Origin: Alisma plantago-aquatica
Taxonomy: Eukaryota > Streptophyta > Magnoliopsida > Alismatales > Alismataceae
Reading direction: 5' to 3'
Length of the DNA stretch: 64,000 nt
NCBI GenBank assembly: GCA_963693085.1
Contig: OY856411.1
Coordinates: forward strand, 64,030,001 to 64,094,000
A program made the translations under genes and the position numbers. Shown here piece after piece: positions 12,455-24,040 of the stretch (position 1 is its first letter; every line of letters begins with the position of its first letter). Under the pieces are notes generated by a model. The model did no database searches and was not told the origin of the DNA. It saw only the letters and a list, made by a program, of their open reading frames with translations.

Positions 12455-13020
12455 CATCGATACCATCGACGAGGTGTCGATGGTATCGACACCTGTAGTA
12501 CAATCCGAGTCTTCGCTACTATCGACGGTTTTCGATTACTTGATGTGGGGACCCAGATCCTTGACGCGTCGATACTATCGACAAGAGTCGATGGTATCGA
12601 CCCATCCAACGGATCGACTTCCGAGATTGGCGGGCTCCGTTGATTTCTTCTCGCGGATCGATGATGTGTCGCGTCGATACTATCGATGGGATGTCGATAG
12701 TATCGACTCTTTGTGGTTCAAGTGCCCTCGTGAGGCCCAGATGCCGCTTCCTTACTGTTTCCATGTCGATACCATCGACAAGGCCGTCAATAGTATCGAC
12801 TTCACTGATAAAAATTGTTCTGCAAATCTCCAGGGATCTCACGAGTATCGACATCGCAGTCGATACTATCGACCCGGAACTGTCGTTTTCTTCGATGTCA
12901 TTGATGGTATGTCGATACCATTGACGATGCCGTCAATGGTATCGACTCAGAAAAATTTCTACAACCGCTTCCTTAAACCCATGTCGCTACCATCGACCCT
13001 ATGGTCGATGGTATCGACTC
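12455..13020. repeat. GTCGATACCATCGAC inverted-repeat array in the pol/env spacer
   Basis: Seven inverted pairs of a 15-base word (GTCGATACCATCGAC or GTCGATACTATCGAC, then its complement) lie near 12455, 12571, 12674, 12764, 12855, 12911 and 12984. Arms are mostly separated by about 5-7 bases. Each word is itself a near-palindrome (GTCGAT-NNN-ATCGAC). Spacing between pairs is about 50-115 bases. The same words recur in the 5' LTR. Predicted ORFs across this stretch are translations of the repeat. Confidence 0.9.
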
Positions 13021-13207
13021 TGTCTCAGTACTGTACACTGAACAAATGATTAAGGTATCATTTTTACACTAAAAAATGACACTAAACAAAACTAACTTGG
13101 AAATGTGAAAGAAAATGAAAGAATTACAAATTAAAAATACCGATGGTTGGGTTTCCTCCCAACAAGCGCCCTACTTTAACATCTTAGGCTAGACAAAATC
13201 AAGCTCT
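13021..13207 (-). other. Non-coding spacer after Athila pol
   Basis: This AT-rich stretch joins the end of pol (13208) to the palindromic array. It includes GGTTGGGTTTCCTCCCAACA near 13145, itself a short inverted repeat (GTTGGG/CCCAAC). I know similar sequence from the same position in Athila elements; its function is unknown. Confidence 0.4.
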
Positions 13208-14604
13208 TCATTCATCCTTAAGTGCCATGAGTTTAACCTCATGCACTTTCCTTGTGTAGTCCTCGCCAAAGTAAAGCTTCAACCTTTGACCATTAACTAG
13301 AAACATCGTCTCTCCATCGCGCACCATGATAGCACCATGTGGGCGCACCTCCTCCACGAAAAAAGGTCCACTCCATTGGGATTTCAATTTCCTGGGATGC
13401 AACTTCAACTCGAGTTAAATAGTAACACACTATCTCCTTTTTTGAAAATGCGTGGTTGAATGTGACGATCATGAATTTGTTTTGTTCTTTCTTTGTAAAT
13501 CATCGAGTTTTCATACGCATTCATCCTCAGCTCATCTAACTCATTGAGCTCTAGCAGTCGCTTCTTCCCTGCCTCATCATAACTCAAATTGAGCTTCCTT
13601 AGCACCCTGTGTGCTTTGTGTTCCAACTCCACCGGCAAATGACAGGCCCGCCCAGAATCCAACCTAAAAGGCGTGGTGCATATAGGTGTTTTAAATGCAG
13701 TCATGTATTCCCATAATGCATCCGGTAACAAGATACTCCAATTCTTTCTCGTCGAAGCCACTGTGCGCTCCAAAATTTTCTTAATTTCTCTATTTTACAC
13801 TTCGACCTGCCCTTGTGTCTGCGGGTGGTACCGGGTACCAACATTGTGATTTACCCCATACTTTCTCAATAATGCAACAAACTTTTGATTCTTGAAGTGA
13901 GTGCATCCATCGCTAATAATCATCCTTGGTACACCAAATCTGTAGAAAATATAGTCTTTCACAAACCTGCACACTACAACAGCGTCGTTAGTCCTTTTGG
14001 GTATTGCCTCTACCCACTTCGATACATAATCAACAGCAAGTAAAATGTATAAATTCAAATTTGAGGACAAAGGGTCCCGTAAAGTCAATGCCCCATAGAT
14101 CAAATACCTCAACTTCTTGAAACACGTTGAGGGGCATCTCTTGCTGTTTTGAAATATTACCTGCTCTTTGACAGGAATCACATCTTCGCACATAGTCGTA
14201 GGTGTCTCAGAAGAGTGTAGGCCAATAAAGACCACTCTCTAGCACCTTGGCCGTCGTTCTTGAACTCGCATGATGACCACCAGTTGGTAGTGTATGATAG
14301 TGACTAAGTACACGGTCATATTCTATCTCCAGTACACACCTGCGCAAAAACCCGTCCCTTCTTTGCTTCAACAAGATGGGATCATCCCAGAAATAATATC
14401 TCAAAGAATGGAAAATTTCTTTTTCTCTTGATAAGTCCAATCATCTGGGATTATTTTGCATGCAAGATAATTAACAATATATGAAAACCATGGATCCTTG
14501 GACGTTAAAGAAAGGAGTTGCTCGTCAGGAAATGTCTCGGTAATGGGTATATTAATATCCTTCTCATCTACCCACTCTAACCTAGACAAGTGGTCCGCAA
14601 CCAC
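13208..14604 (-). pseudogene. Athila integrase, broken
   Basis: This is the pol integrase, which inserts element DNA into the host genome. Reading on the minus strand: a junction with RNase H (VADHLSRLEW, about 14600), a zinc-binding N-terminal region (14207-14440) with HYHTLPTGGHH, and the catalytic core (13795-14235). The core shows the three acidic residues of the DDE triad in LLAVDYVSKWVEAIP, IISDGCTHF and GQVEV. A stop codon follows GQVEV at about 13795. The C-terminal region continues at 13773-13405 and 13408-13208, ending in the conserved type SQWSGPFFV and VNGQRLKLYFG. At least three interruptions make it non-functional. Order and motifs fit Athila. Confidence 0.85.
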
Positions 14605-15900
14605 ATTCTCAATTCCTGCCTTATCCTTGATTTCAATGTCAAATTCTTATAACAATAAGATCCACCTAATCAATCTAGGTTTGACATCTTTCTTTTCCAT
14701 CAAGTATTTTATGGCGGCATGGTCCGTCCACACCACAACTTTTGACCCTACTAGATATTGCCGAAATTTTTCGAATGCAAAAACCATGGTGAGGAGTTCC
14801 TTTTCAGTTGTGGTGTAGTTAAGTTGTGCCTCGTTTAAGGTCTTTGATGCATAGAAAACCACTACGGGTTTGTTCTCAAAACGCTGCCCAAGAACAACCC
14901 CTACCGCAAAATCTGAAGCATCACACATGAGCTCGAACGGCTTAGTCCAATCTGACATTTGAACATCCGGTGCGGAAATTAACTTTTCTTTAAGTACATT
15001 AAAAGCATGCAAGCATTTTTCATTGAAATAAAACATCACATCTTTCTCAAGCAGTTCAGAAAATGGCTTAGCAATTTTAGAGAAATCTTTGATAAAGCGG
15101 CGATAAAATCCTGCATGACCGAGAAAACTCCATACCCCTTTAACTGAATTCGGTGGGGGTAATTTTGAAATAACCTCAATCTTGACTGGATCCACCTCCA
15201 ACCCCTTGCTAGACACCTTGTGTCCTAGCAAAATCCCTTCACTAACCATCATGTGGCACTTTTCCCAGTTGAGAACCAAATGCGTGTCCTCACATCTTTG
15301 TAAAACTTTATCTAAATTATGCAGACACTCATCAAATGACGCACCATAGACGGAGAAGTCATCCATAAAAACCTCTAAACAGCGCTCAACCATATCAGAA
15401 AAAATAGCAAGCATGCATCGTTGAAAGGTGGTTGGTGCGTTGCACAAACCAAAAAGCATACAACAGTATGCGAAAGTTCCATAAGGACAAGTGAAGGTAG
15501 ACTTCTCTTAGTTCTTAGGATCAATGGAGATCTGATTGTAGCCGGAGTAGCCATCTAGAAAACAAAAATGAGATCGACCAACTAGTCACTCTAAAATTTG
15601 ATCAATGAATGGAAGAGGAAAATGATCTTTCAAGGTAGTGGAGTTCAATCGATGGTAGTCAATGCACATACGCCACCCGATTACCAATTGGGTTGTGACC
15701 GGCTCATTTAACAAATTGTGTGTGACAGTAATTCCCCCCTTTTTAGAGACTACCTATGTGGGGCTCACCCACGTCGAGTCTGAGATAGCGTAAATGAAGC
15801 CTGCAGAAAGGAGCTTGATCACCTCCTTTTTGACTACCTCCATCATGCTCGGATTGAGTCGTCATTATGGCTGAATCATAGGTTTGGCTCCCTCCTCGAG
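14605..15900 (-). pseudogene. Athila reverse transcriptase and RNase H, broken
   Basis: This copies element RNA into DNA. The RT N-terminal half (about 15900-15460) is readable on the minus strand, including CIDYHRLNSTTLKDHFPLPF and CFLDGYSGYNQI, but contains several in-frame stops. From 15459 a long open stretch runs to 14647: [14 protein letters not shown], then the catalytic [10 protein letters not shown] (M-D-D form of the YxDD box), [19 protein letters not shown] and RNase H motifs [14 protein letters not shown] and [14 protein letters not shown] stop follows WILLL at 14647. The active-site aspartates remain, but the stops prevent a full product. Confidence 0.9.
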
Positions 15901-16893
15901 CTAGTTCTTGTGCTGGAAAAGTGTAGGGGAGATCCCCTTGATATCCGCAACTGACCACCCGAATGTGCCACGGTGGTTCTTCAACACAATCATCAACTGT
16001 TCTTCTTCACTGGCACTCAGATATGCCGAAATAATCACTGATAGTCTTTCACCATCGGCTAAGAATGCGTATTTCAAATGAGGAGGTAGTGGCTTCAGTT
16101 CTAACTCTGGTGGACTGATCAATGATGATTGGAGCGGTGGTGGAAGTGGCCCAAGATCTTCATAATACTTGGCATAATAGCACAGAAGCACTTGAAGCAT
16201 CTTGACACATTCTTGTAACGATTTGCTTCGCATCCAGTCATGCATTATGTTTACAAGGCAGGCTTCAAGGGGCAGTTCTGGATATGCGTCAAGGATAGAA
16301 CTTGCTATTGCATCATCTTCAGTAGAAAGAGGAATTTCCTCCTCTTCATCATTTGGATAACCCACAGCTCTGTAAAGAGAAACAACTTTGGTTTGTTCCA
16401 TAATATCTACATCCAGTGTCCCCTTATCTACCTTGGTCATCACATGCGACATATTTAGAAATGGCTTCCCTAAACAAAGATAAATGTTGTGCTCAAAATG
16501 TTTCACCATGCGACATTGCTCCTGCGCTTGTGATTGTGTTGTACCTGTTGGCATAACCATTTCAAATCTATCATCCGCTATTCCCAATGTCAGACAACCT
16601 CTTCCCATCTCGAGTATCATATCTGTAGAAGCTTGGAAGGGTCTTCCAAGGAGTAGCTCATTCCCTTGGTCATCTTGCATTTCCATTACCACAAAATCTG
16701 TTGGGAATACAAACCTGTCAACTTTAACCAGTACATCCTCACAAATACCATACGACTTAACCACAGAGTTATCCACTAGCTGAATTGTCATGTTGCTATG
16801 CCTTGATTCTTTAAGTCCCAGTTTCTTGAAAGTAGAAAGAGGCATCAAATTAATAATTGCCCCAGAGTCACACAATGCTTCGCCGAATTTCAC
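15901..16893 (-). pseudogene. Athila aspartic protease and pol linker
   Basis: This region cleaves the gag-pol polyprotein in the lineage. Near the start of the stretch, LCDSGAIINLMPLSTFKKL carries the D-S-G catalytic triplet, followed by VKVDRFVFPTDFVVMEM and ELLLGRPF, the typical second half of the fold. The stretch runs on into a poorly conserved linker with P-rich LGPLPPPLQSS before RT. It is the longest open frame of the element (330 aa). It was once continuous with gag, and the apparent ATG at 16893 is an internal Met and not a true start. Confidence 0.85.
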
Positions 16894-18678
16894 CTTGCCA
16901 ATGTAGCATGAAATATTGAAGCAGCCCAGATCTTGTCTTTTTTGGTGGTAGTGTGCCTAAAATGAAAGCGCTCACTTTCTCTTTAGGCACCACCACCTCA
17001 GTATTAGGAATCTTCCTTTTCTTTGTAATGATATCTTTCAGAAACTTACCATAAGAGGGTATTTGCTCTATTGCTTCTAACAGTGGAATGTTGACAGAAA
17101 GTTTCCTAAAGCTATCTAGGAATTTCTTGAATTGAGCATCAACTTTCTTGGCCTTCAAACTATTTGGATACGGAACTGGGACAGTCTGTTCCCTCTGGTG
17201 TGGCGGCACATATGGTGTCCTCTTTTGAGTCTCTTCCTCAGCAATGGTTTCTAGTGTGGCATCCTCTATCACATCCTCCATCGGCATTGAACTTGTAACC
17301 TCCTCTATAGCCTCACCTGTGTTTTCTGGCTGGGGTGTGCCCGGTTCATCGGCCCTGGGGTTTAAAATCTTCTTTCCACTCCGCAACAGAATTTCCTTGG
17401 CTTGTTGATTTCCTCCTTTTTGTATTTCTGGGAAAACCTTGTTGCGCTGGCTTCTTCAAGCTTGAAATCTCTACTGCCATCTGCGCTAAAGATGTCTCAA
17501 GTGATCTCATGTGAGCTCCATGACTTTGTAAAGTTTGCCCAAATTGATTAATGAATTCTCCTTGTTGCTTAATCAGTTGGCCAAACATGCTCATGAGTTC
17601 TTGATTCTCCTTGATTACTTGATTGAGCAACTCATTGCTCTTGTCCTCTGCCGACGGTTGTGGTTTTGCATCGCGGTCCTACAGGAAATTGTTTGGGTCC
17701 TTCCATGAGAATTTTTTTTATCTTTCCTCCAAGAATAATCATTGTTTCTGTACCCCTATTGCTGGCGCATAAATTTCACTTGTGCCTCATCATCAGATTC
17801 TCCATCTTCCTTTGCTAGCAATTTCTTGGATAATAAGTCCATCTTCTCATTAGCTCCTTGATAGCCTTTGACTCACCTACGACTCGAACCTGCTCTGGTG
17901 TGTCTCTATCGCCCCATGATTGCTTTCTAGCCATATTCTTCAGGATTTCCCAACACCTAGTGCCAATGATGTTCAAGAAGAACTCGGAACCTGCTGAGTC
18001 TAGATTGCTCATGTCGTGCTCATTTAAAGCAAAGTAGGAGATCTTCACTTGTTTTTCTTTATCTAGCCCGTGATGTGGACACTTCCGCAGCATTATCTGG
18101 AAGTGCTCCCAAGTCTCAGAATATGTCTCGCCAACCCTTTGACAGAAATTGTGGATCTTCCATACTAAGTCATTGGTTTTCTCTGGTGGAAAGAATCGCT
18201 CGAAAAAAACCTCGATCATTTGATCCCAAGTCTGGACGGTCTCATCATCAAGATTATGCAACCATTCCTGTGCATTACCTGCAAGAGAGCTGGGAAACAA
18301 CTTCAAATACAGTGTCTCCTGTGGAAACCTATCTATCTTGATCATATCACAATTTTCCATGAAAGTGCTGATGTGAGCAACTGGGTCTTCATTCTTCAGC
18401 CCGTGAAATGCTTGAGACTTGACCAAGTTGATCATAGCCGCATCAATCTTATATGTTGTAATGTTGATTGCTTACTTTTTGATCGGCCCCTTTAATGCAG
18501 ACGAGGAAGAAGCCTTTATCTTCTCCCATATTGTCTGTTCCTCAACCATGGCTTCCAGTTCAGAGTCTGAATCTATATCTTTAGGTTGATCTTGAATGTT
18601 GCTTTCCTCGTCATCTGATCCCAACGGTGGGACCTCTGGTGATGACAGTACGTAGTTTGTGCTACGCGTCTTCACCAT
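16868..18678 (-). pseudogene. Athila gag, broken
   Basis: This is the capsid and nucleocapsid precursor. Translation probably began at ATG 18678 (MVKTRSTNYVLSSPEVPPLG). A stop at about 18472 separates it from the gag core at 18435-17815, which has FHGLKNEDPVAHISTFMENC, LYLKLFPSSLAGNAQEWL, FFERFFPPEKTNDLVWKI and the conserved-type LRKCPHHGLD. Frame changes lead to 17630-17346 (Q-rich, ELMSMFGQLIKQQGEF) and 17386-16868, with FLDSFRKLSVNIPLLEAIEQ and IPSYGKFLKDI, characteristic of Athila. No CCHC zinc knuckle is visible. Confidence 0.85.
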
Positions 18679-18835
18679 GCACTAGTACCTGCAAGGTAGT
18701 AAATTTGATTCAGTATAGTGCTAGGCACTTGCTAATTATGAAAGATAAACGATGAATTTCAAAAATAGTTAATAAAATAAAATGTGTGGCCTAGATTGGC
18801 CACTTCCAGCACTCGTAGTGCCGACGGTTGCCGTG

Positions 18836-18853
18836 TCCCCAGCAACGACATCA
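18836..18853 (-). promoter_or_regulatory. Athila primer-binding site (Asp tRNA type), decayed
   Basis: The minus strand reads TGATGTCGTTGCTGGGGA. The Athila primer site is of the TGGCGCCGTTGCCGGGGA type, so the differences are mainly G-to-A and C-to-T, as expected from decay of methylated cytosines. It lies 6 bases from the LTR end at 18860. Confidence 0.75.
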
Positions 18854-18859
18854 AAAACT

Positions 18860-20270
18860 TGACACAATTTTACCGTGCGTATAACGCAAGTGCACGCGTC
18901 AATATAATATAGGCCTTGGTGAGGCTTGAGTCGAACACAGGGACACTGAACTATCGATAGACTACTTACTAACTACTTGCGATCAGCTAGAGTAATTAAA
19001 AGGTTTTGAGAGTTGATTGAAAAATAAAATAAAAAGAAAAGAAAATAAAGCAACCGATTAAAGGTTAAGTTTAATCAATTTAGATGAAAATCTTTAGGAT
19101 TGCAGTTTCACCGTAGGTTCTCGTTGTATTAAGTTTTACCTAGTTATCTTAATTCATCTCTCATTCCAGGTAGTGGCCCGTAGTCATAATTGTTCACTGT
19201 CGTGATACAATTCACTACCTAAATCTAGGTCAGTTCCACGGTAGTAGTAACCTATAGCCTAAATTAGGTGCATTAGAATTAACCTCTGGGTTTCCACCAT
19301 TAACCGTATATCACCTTGTTCAAGGGATTTATGAGTTAATGTAAATTTTGTCTCTTTTCAGCCATTAATTATTCTTTCAAAGTAATTAAAGGCATTAGAT
19401 TATCATTAAGGTGATCAATCATAATGATATATTGGATAAAACGAAATCATACCATAGATTTAAGAGACAAAATATGAATTACTATGGTAAAAGTATCATA
19501 CAACAATTACCCGGGCTACTCCCGGTCCTAAAGACAAAGGGGATTAGCCTCGCATGTTCATCTCAATGAAAGACATGATAAGAGAAAGGGAAAACATGGA
19601 GAAACATGGATGAAAGTGATGTAAACCCCTGAACGGAGGAGATCCGGGCATTTCTTGACATAGAGTGCGTGATCTACAACCTTCCGATGGTGGAAAATGT
19701 CTCTTGCAGATCTCGGAACGATCGGGGCGTGATTTTGGGCTCCGTCCTTCTCTCTCCCTCTCCTTGGAACTTGTGCAGCAGCTGATGACGTGATATCCTC
19801 CTTAGGGCTGCCACAATTAGGTATATGGACCACTTTTTGGTCGCCAAAGGATCACCACCGTCTGATTAGAATCGATCTGAAACAAATCATAATCTGACGG
19901 CGTCGATACCATCGACGCGGGTCGATGGTATCGACCCGTCACAATATCGACAATCTTCTCTCTTTTTCTGACGTTCTTCCTGATGCAAACTCGATACCAT
20001 CGACACGGGTCGATGGTATCGACCAGTTAAGGTGTCAGTTTTGTCACTTTGGTGTCGCTGAAGCTGGGCTTCGTCGATACTATCGAATTGGTGTCGATGG
20101 TATCGACAAGTTAATTTCCGGCTCTCTGTAGGTATCTCAATGCCATCGACTCCAGTGTTGATGGTATCGACTCATCTTGGCTCCTTGCGGCTATCTCACT
20201 GTGACCGTGTCGATACTATCGATAAATGTCGATGGTATCGACAGCTGGGTATATTCGTTCTTCCTAAAAT
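18860..20270 (-). mobile_element. Athila 5' LTR (right limit uncertain)
   Basis: The LTR 3' end, read on the minus strand, is GGTAAAATTGTGTCA at 18860, next to the primer-binding site. The LTR extends right through an AT-rich stretch, a run of short ORFs of no clear meaning (19558-19833) and an array of palindromic words (19902-20242). I could not find a clear 5' end or a target duplication. The LTR may reach further right than 20270. Confidence 0.65.
19902..20242. repeat. GTCGATACCATCGAC inverted-repeat array in the Athila LTR
   Basis: Five inverted pairs of the 15-base word found in the pol/env spacer lie near 19902, 19990, 20073, 20138 and 20207. Arms are mostly 15 bases with short loops; pairs are 65-90 bases apart. 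Some copies carry ACTATC or GCCATC instead of ACCATC. Confidence 0.9.
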
Positions 20271-21119
20271 TTTAAGATAAAACCAAATCAGCTATGCTAA
20301 AACATGTCAATATGATCAGTATGCTCAAAAAGATAAAATATGTGAGATTTGATACAAAATGAGATTATAGACTGAAGCGAATGAATCATGCGATATTAAC
20401 CACTAAAGTGACTAATAAACACATAAAATGCATGTAAAACAAGTCTATATAAGTGACTCAAAATCCTCGCATCAAATAACATGCACGCCTTAGACGACAT
20501 GACCTTTACACTAGAGACATATTCCTTGTATATTGTGATGTATAGCATTACCATCAGCTTTGTTATAAAGTGCCATATGCACTTGTTGATCAAACATATT
20601 TTGCACGTCAATATTCTATTTAACGTCCACTTAAAATTACATATTAGTTTTTACATATATTTATTAATATCATCGTAGGAATGATTCCTGATTCTCGAGT
20701 AGTTATAAACATTTTGCAAACAACAACTTTTATTTGTTTAAGTAACAATATTATTGCTGCGAGATTGAGCAATATATTGTACATTGTCATATGAGACAAT
20801 TTATGTTGTGTCGAAAGTAGTATGTTATTAATAAACCAACAGTTTGTGTGTATACAAACCTTTGGAATTTTTTTGTCAAAAGTTAAAATATATCAAACGA
20901 CGAATGTTGGGTGAATAGCTACCAAATTGAGACTAATTGGGATAGGCGTATAATGTATAAACGACAATCTATACCATGTAAAAATCCTTTACTTTTAACA
21001 TTAGAACTTGTATTTATTGTATGTCCAACTACAAATGGTGTATGAAAGACTTTTTGTTAAAGTATAACTAAGGTTAATGAGAAGTTATATACATAAAGGT
21101 TGATTATTGCATAAATAAT
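20271..21119. other. AT-rich stretch with no recognised feature
   Basis: Predicted ORFs here (for example 20396-20611) are short and match no family I know. The stretch may include the 5' end of the Athila LTR and the 3' end or flank of LINE1, but no boundary is visible. Confidence 0.4.
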
Positions 21120-21284
21120 AATTACCTATGTTACCCTTACCCTTCCTATTTACCATGTGAGTAAGAGGGTAAGGGTAAGGGGAAGGTAAGGAAATTCATA
21201 AGGGTAATTACCCTTACCCTTACCTGCTACTTCTAGTAGGGTAAGGGTAAGAGTAAGCCTTTACCCTCCTCGTTGACAGCCCTA
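21120..21284. mobile_element. hAT-like terminal fragment rich in GGTAAG
   Basis: Many direct and inverted copies of TTACCCTTACCC/GGGTAAGGGTAA lie between 21130 and 21270, then CGTTGACAGCCCTA at the right edge. GACAGCCCTA resembles the inverted terminal end of many plant hAT elements, and dense subterminal repeats are typical of them. A matching left end (TAGGGCTGTC) was not found, so this is at best a truncated element. Confidence 0.35.
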
Positions 21285-21466
21285 GATGCACACTATGTTG
21301 TGCGACCCTTTACACATATAGTATAAGCTTTCTGTTTAACATAAAAAAAGAAGTGAGAACGTATAGGAGGCAAAATCATCCTCATTTCCGAGAATAAGTA
21401 CGCCTCAAGCAGGCCAAAACCCATATTCTACAAGCGCCCTTGCTAAACTATTCTGCTCCATGTAAA

Positions 21467-21751
21467 TCATTTGGATTCTAGTGTGATGAGAATCAATAAG
21501 GCTCCTGAGGTTGTCAACCAACCTCTTGATCTGCCATGGACTATCATAGGCTCATGTAAGCAAATCAATCGTCGTACGACTATCCTTTGTATCATGGCAG
21601 GAAAGAAGTTGAGGGAGGAGCAAAGATTAAGCCCATACAAAGTGGATTCTCGGTACCCTTCCAAACTATTGTTCACCAGCCCAGGTGAGGAGAAGCCCCA
21701 TAAAACTTCAGCTTTGTGATTCCTAGGTAGTCCTCCAATGGCAACACTGGG
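21467..21751 (-). pseudogene. LINE1 RNase H domain, 3' part
   Basis: This is the C-terminal RNase H-like region of a plant L1-type ORF2. On the minus strand it reads SVAIGGLPRNHKAEVLWGF, then SLEGYRESTLYGLNL, typical of the first part of the domain. It abuts LTR C1. The other part of the same domain is at 44370-44557, and removing C1 with one copy of its target duplication keeps the frame. The acidic catalytic residues of RNase H are not all recognisable, so I treat it as decayed. Confidence 0.7.
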
Positions 21752-22141
21752 TGTAACATCCATAACCTGGATTTTGGGATAACCCTAGAAGTTTTTCCTA
21801 AGTAAGTTGTTTAGAACCTTGTCTTAGTCTTTTAAAAAGTAATTAAGACTTTAGAAGAGTTTATTTCTCAAATTTAAACTTATTTGCAAATTGTGTGTGC
21901 CCTATATAATAACTTTGATAATAATTGCAATTCACCAAAATGAGGGGTTAATGTGCTAATTATCACCTCTAGAATTTTCTTCTCTCTCTTAATATCAATT
22001 AGAGGAAAGAGAAAGAAGAGGGCACCTTGTTTGAGTTTTGGTTGAATGATAACACTCTTTGTGGTGAAAGAACCAAAGAAGTGTTGAGTGTTTTGAACCC
22101 TAGACGAGGTTGTGTCGAGTTATGAAGTGTATATGGGAGTG

Positions 22142-22340
22142 CCTATCGGCTTGGAAGCCTTAGAAGAGGTCCCATATCAGTTTGTTAACATTTCAAAGTG
22201 TTCATGACTAGCTAAGCACCTCAAGTAGGTGAAGCCCATCGGGTTGCATGTTCATTGTAAAAGAAAAATCGGTTTCCACATAAAGTAAGATTGGGCGGTG
22301 ATAGCTTGTCAAGCAAGATACCCATATGGCTGATATATTA
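22142..22340 (+). repeat. Short cluster of ATCGG/CGAT words upstream of the C1 TATA
   Basis: Words such as CCTATCGGC (22142), CCCATCGGG (22228), AAATCGGT and GGCTGATAT occur within 200 bases. They end about 130 bases upstream of the TATA-like stretch. They match, in either orientation, the words of the larger C1 array at 22995-24040. Confidence 0.5.
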
Positions 22341-22471
22341 TCTATGGATTATCCTCAAGAGTTTTGCATGGTAGGATAATTATGGTTTCATGAAGTTGCC
22401 ATGCATGGACATGTGTCACTTAAGTGTACATAGTGATGACACATTATACACACTCTCCTTCATAAACCTCA

Positions 22472-22482
22472 AATATATATAC
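22472..22482 (+). promoter_or_regulatory. TATA-like box of LTR C1
   Basis: AATATATATAC in the context CCTC...CCTCTC is at the position corresponding to GTATATAGCCCC at 53508-53519 in the related LTR C2, which supports both as core promoters. Confidence 0.5.
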
Positions 22483-22994
22483 CTCTCTTGTCACCTCCTA
22501 GTAAAACTTTCAACTCCTTTACTATCTCTTGCTTGGAGTATGACCCTAGGAGCTCAAGGAGCAAAGAAAAGGCTGAGCATCTTGCCTAAGGTGAAGCCAT
22601 GATCATCTTCAACCTTGGAAAGACTATGCTTCTTAGATCATGATTCTTTCCTTCTCTTCTTTCTTCACCAAATTCCTAACTATGATATCTTCTTTCATAG
22701 AGAAGCGTTGTGATCAAGTCTTGGACTTTTGCTAAGTCATCTTCAACCTTTGGAATGTGGAGCTTTAGAGCTTGAAGCTCTTGAGTTGATCTTGAGGCAG
22801 GTTATATAACTTGAACTCAACTTTATTATTATTCACCTTCTATCATGCAATACTTGGTGATTCCTTTTCTATTTCAACTTTTCTTGTTTAAATGATGGTT
22901 CTATGAGCTTTATTGGATATATGGGGTTGTTGTCCATGAAGTAGAGTAGCAATGGACGAAACATTGGAGCTTGAAGATGATGAAACTGGTACAC

Positions 22995-24040
22995 ATAAAT
23001 CGATATTGGTTTGTGACAAACCCTAACCCGATACAAGGGTATTGGCATGGAAACCAATACACATGAACTTCTATCCTTTTGGTTTGATTTCACGAGTAGA
23101 ACTATTGTTTTCTCAATTATTTAACCTTCACTTAATGCTAAGAATAATGCATGCTGATATCTATGAGATAACCAAGTCGACACATACATATGCTTGCACC
23201 ATCACATGGATGGCCGATATGACTTGTGATGCTCTAAAATGATATGTGGTTGTTAGGCTGATATGTTAGAGGTTCTAAAACAATATGCCTCAAAGGAATT
23301 AGTTTGCCATGACCAAGGGATGTCTAGTGAAGATGTAATGTTAAACTATGATGCCTTACTTGAGTGTGGAGGTCGACATGGTCAATCCTAACCCTAATCC
23401 AATACACTCACAATCTGATATCCCTTTATCCCAACACATGTGTAATGGGTGACTCTCTTAGCCTGATATACTTTGTGGAAATATGGTCAATACATTCTTA
23501 GAAGTCTTGGCTGATACACCAAGTAGTGTTGAGGCCGATAGATGCAAGAACTAAGTTGATGGTGAGGCCGATACCCTTAGTTGATGGTGAGGTTGATACC
23601 CTAAGTTGATGGTGATGCTGATACCTTAAGTTGATGTTGAGTGGTCGATACCCTAGTTGATGGTGAGACCAATACATAAGTTGATGATGTGGATGATACA
23701 CAATATGATGGCATGTCCGACACACACAAGAATGCTCGATGGTCGATATACCTCAAGCATCATACAAACGATACTACTCTAAGCATATCTAAACCGATAT
23801 CATTTGATATGCCTTGGCTGACACAAGTAGATGTGTCTTGGCCAACACAAGTATATGTGTCTAGGATGACACAAGTGAATGTGTCTAGGCCGATATAAAG
23901 ATTAGAATGAAGGTTGATAGACCTTGATGAGTGAAGACCGATACACCTAGATGAGTGCAGGTCGATACATCTTGAATACAATCAATGAATACATCATGAA
24001 AGTAATGAGATGAATACACTTAATAAGTGTAGGTTGATAA
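22995..24040 (+). repeat. GGCCGATAC word array in LTR C1
   Basis: About twenty-five copies of GGCCGATAC-like words (GGTCGATAC, GGCTGATAC, GGTTGATAC and similar) are spaced about 20-30 bases apart, densest at 23500-23970. TTGATGGTGAGG units between 23555 and 23670 are tandem. Short predicted ORFs here are translations of the repeat. The position within the LTR (about 1.2-2.3 kb from its start) corresponds to the arrays in B and C2, which use other words. Confidence 0.8.

Larger units (their letters stand above)
10559..20270 (-). mobile_element. Athila-type Ty3/gypsy retrotransposon, degenerate
   Basis: On the minus strand the order is 5' LTR (from 18860), Asp-tRNA primer site, gag, protease, RT, RNase H, integrase, a spacer with a palindromic array and a TATA box, an env-like third ORF, and a polypurine tract. 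This is the gene order of the Athila lineage, which differs from most plant gypsy elements in having the extra ORF. All coding regions carry stops or frameshifts, so the element is not autonomous. The right limit of the 5' LTR is not resolved; 20270 marks the end of the clearly LTR-like array. Confidence 0.85.

Noticed and set aside
12474..13049. 191-aa ORF with repeated STIDG/VSTP-like residues
   Set aside because: It is a translation of the palindromic array; both strands are open because the repeat avoids stops.
20396..20678. Pair of overlapping hydrophobic ORFs as small membrane proteins
   Set aside because: AT-rich sequence readily yields hydrophobic frames, and no start context, neighbour or family supports them.
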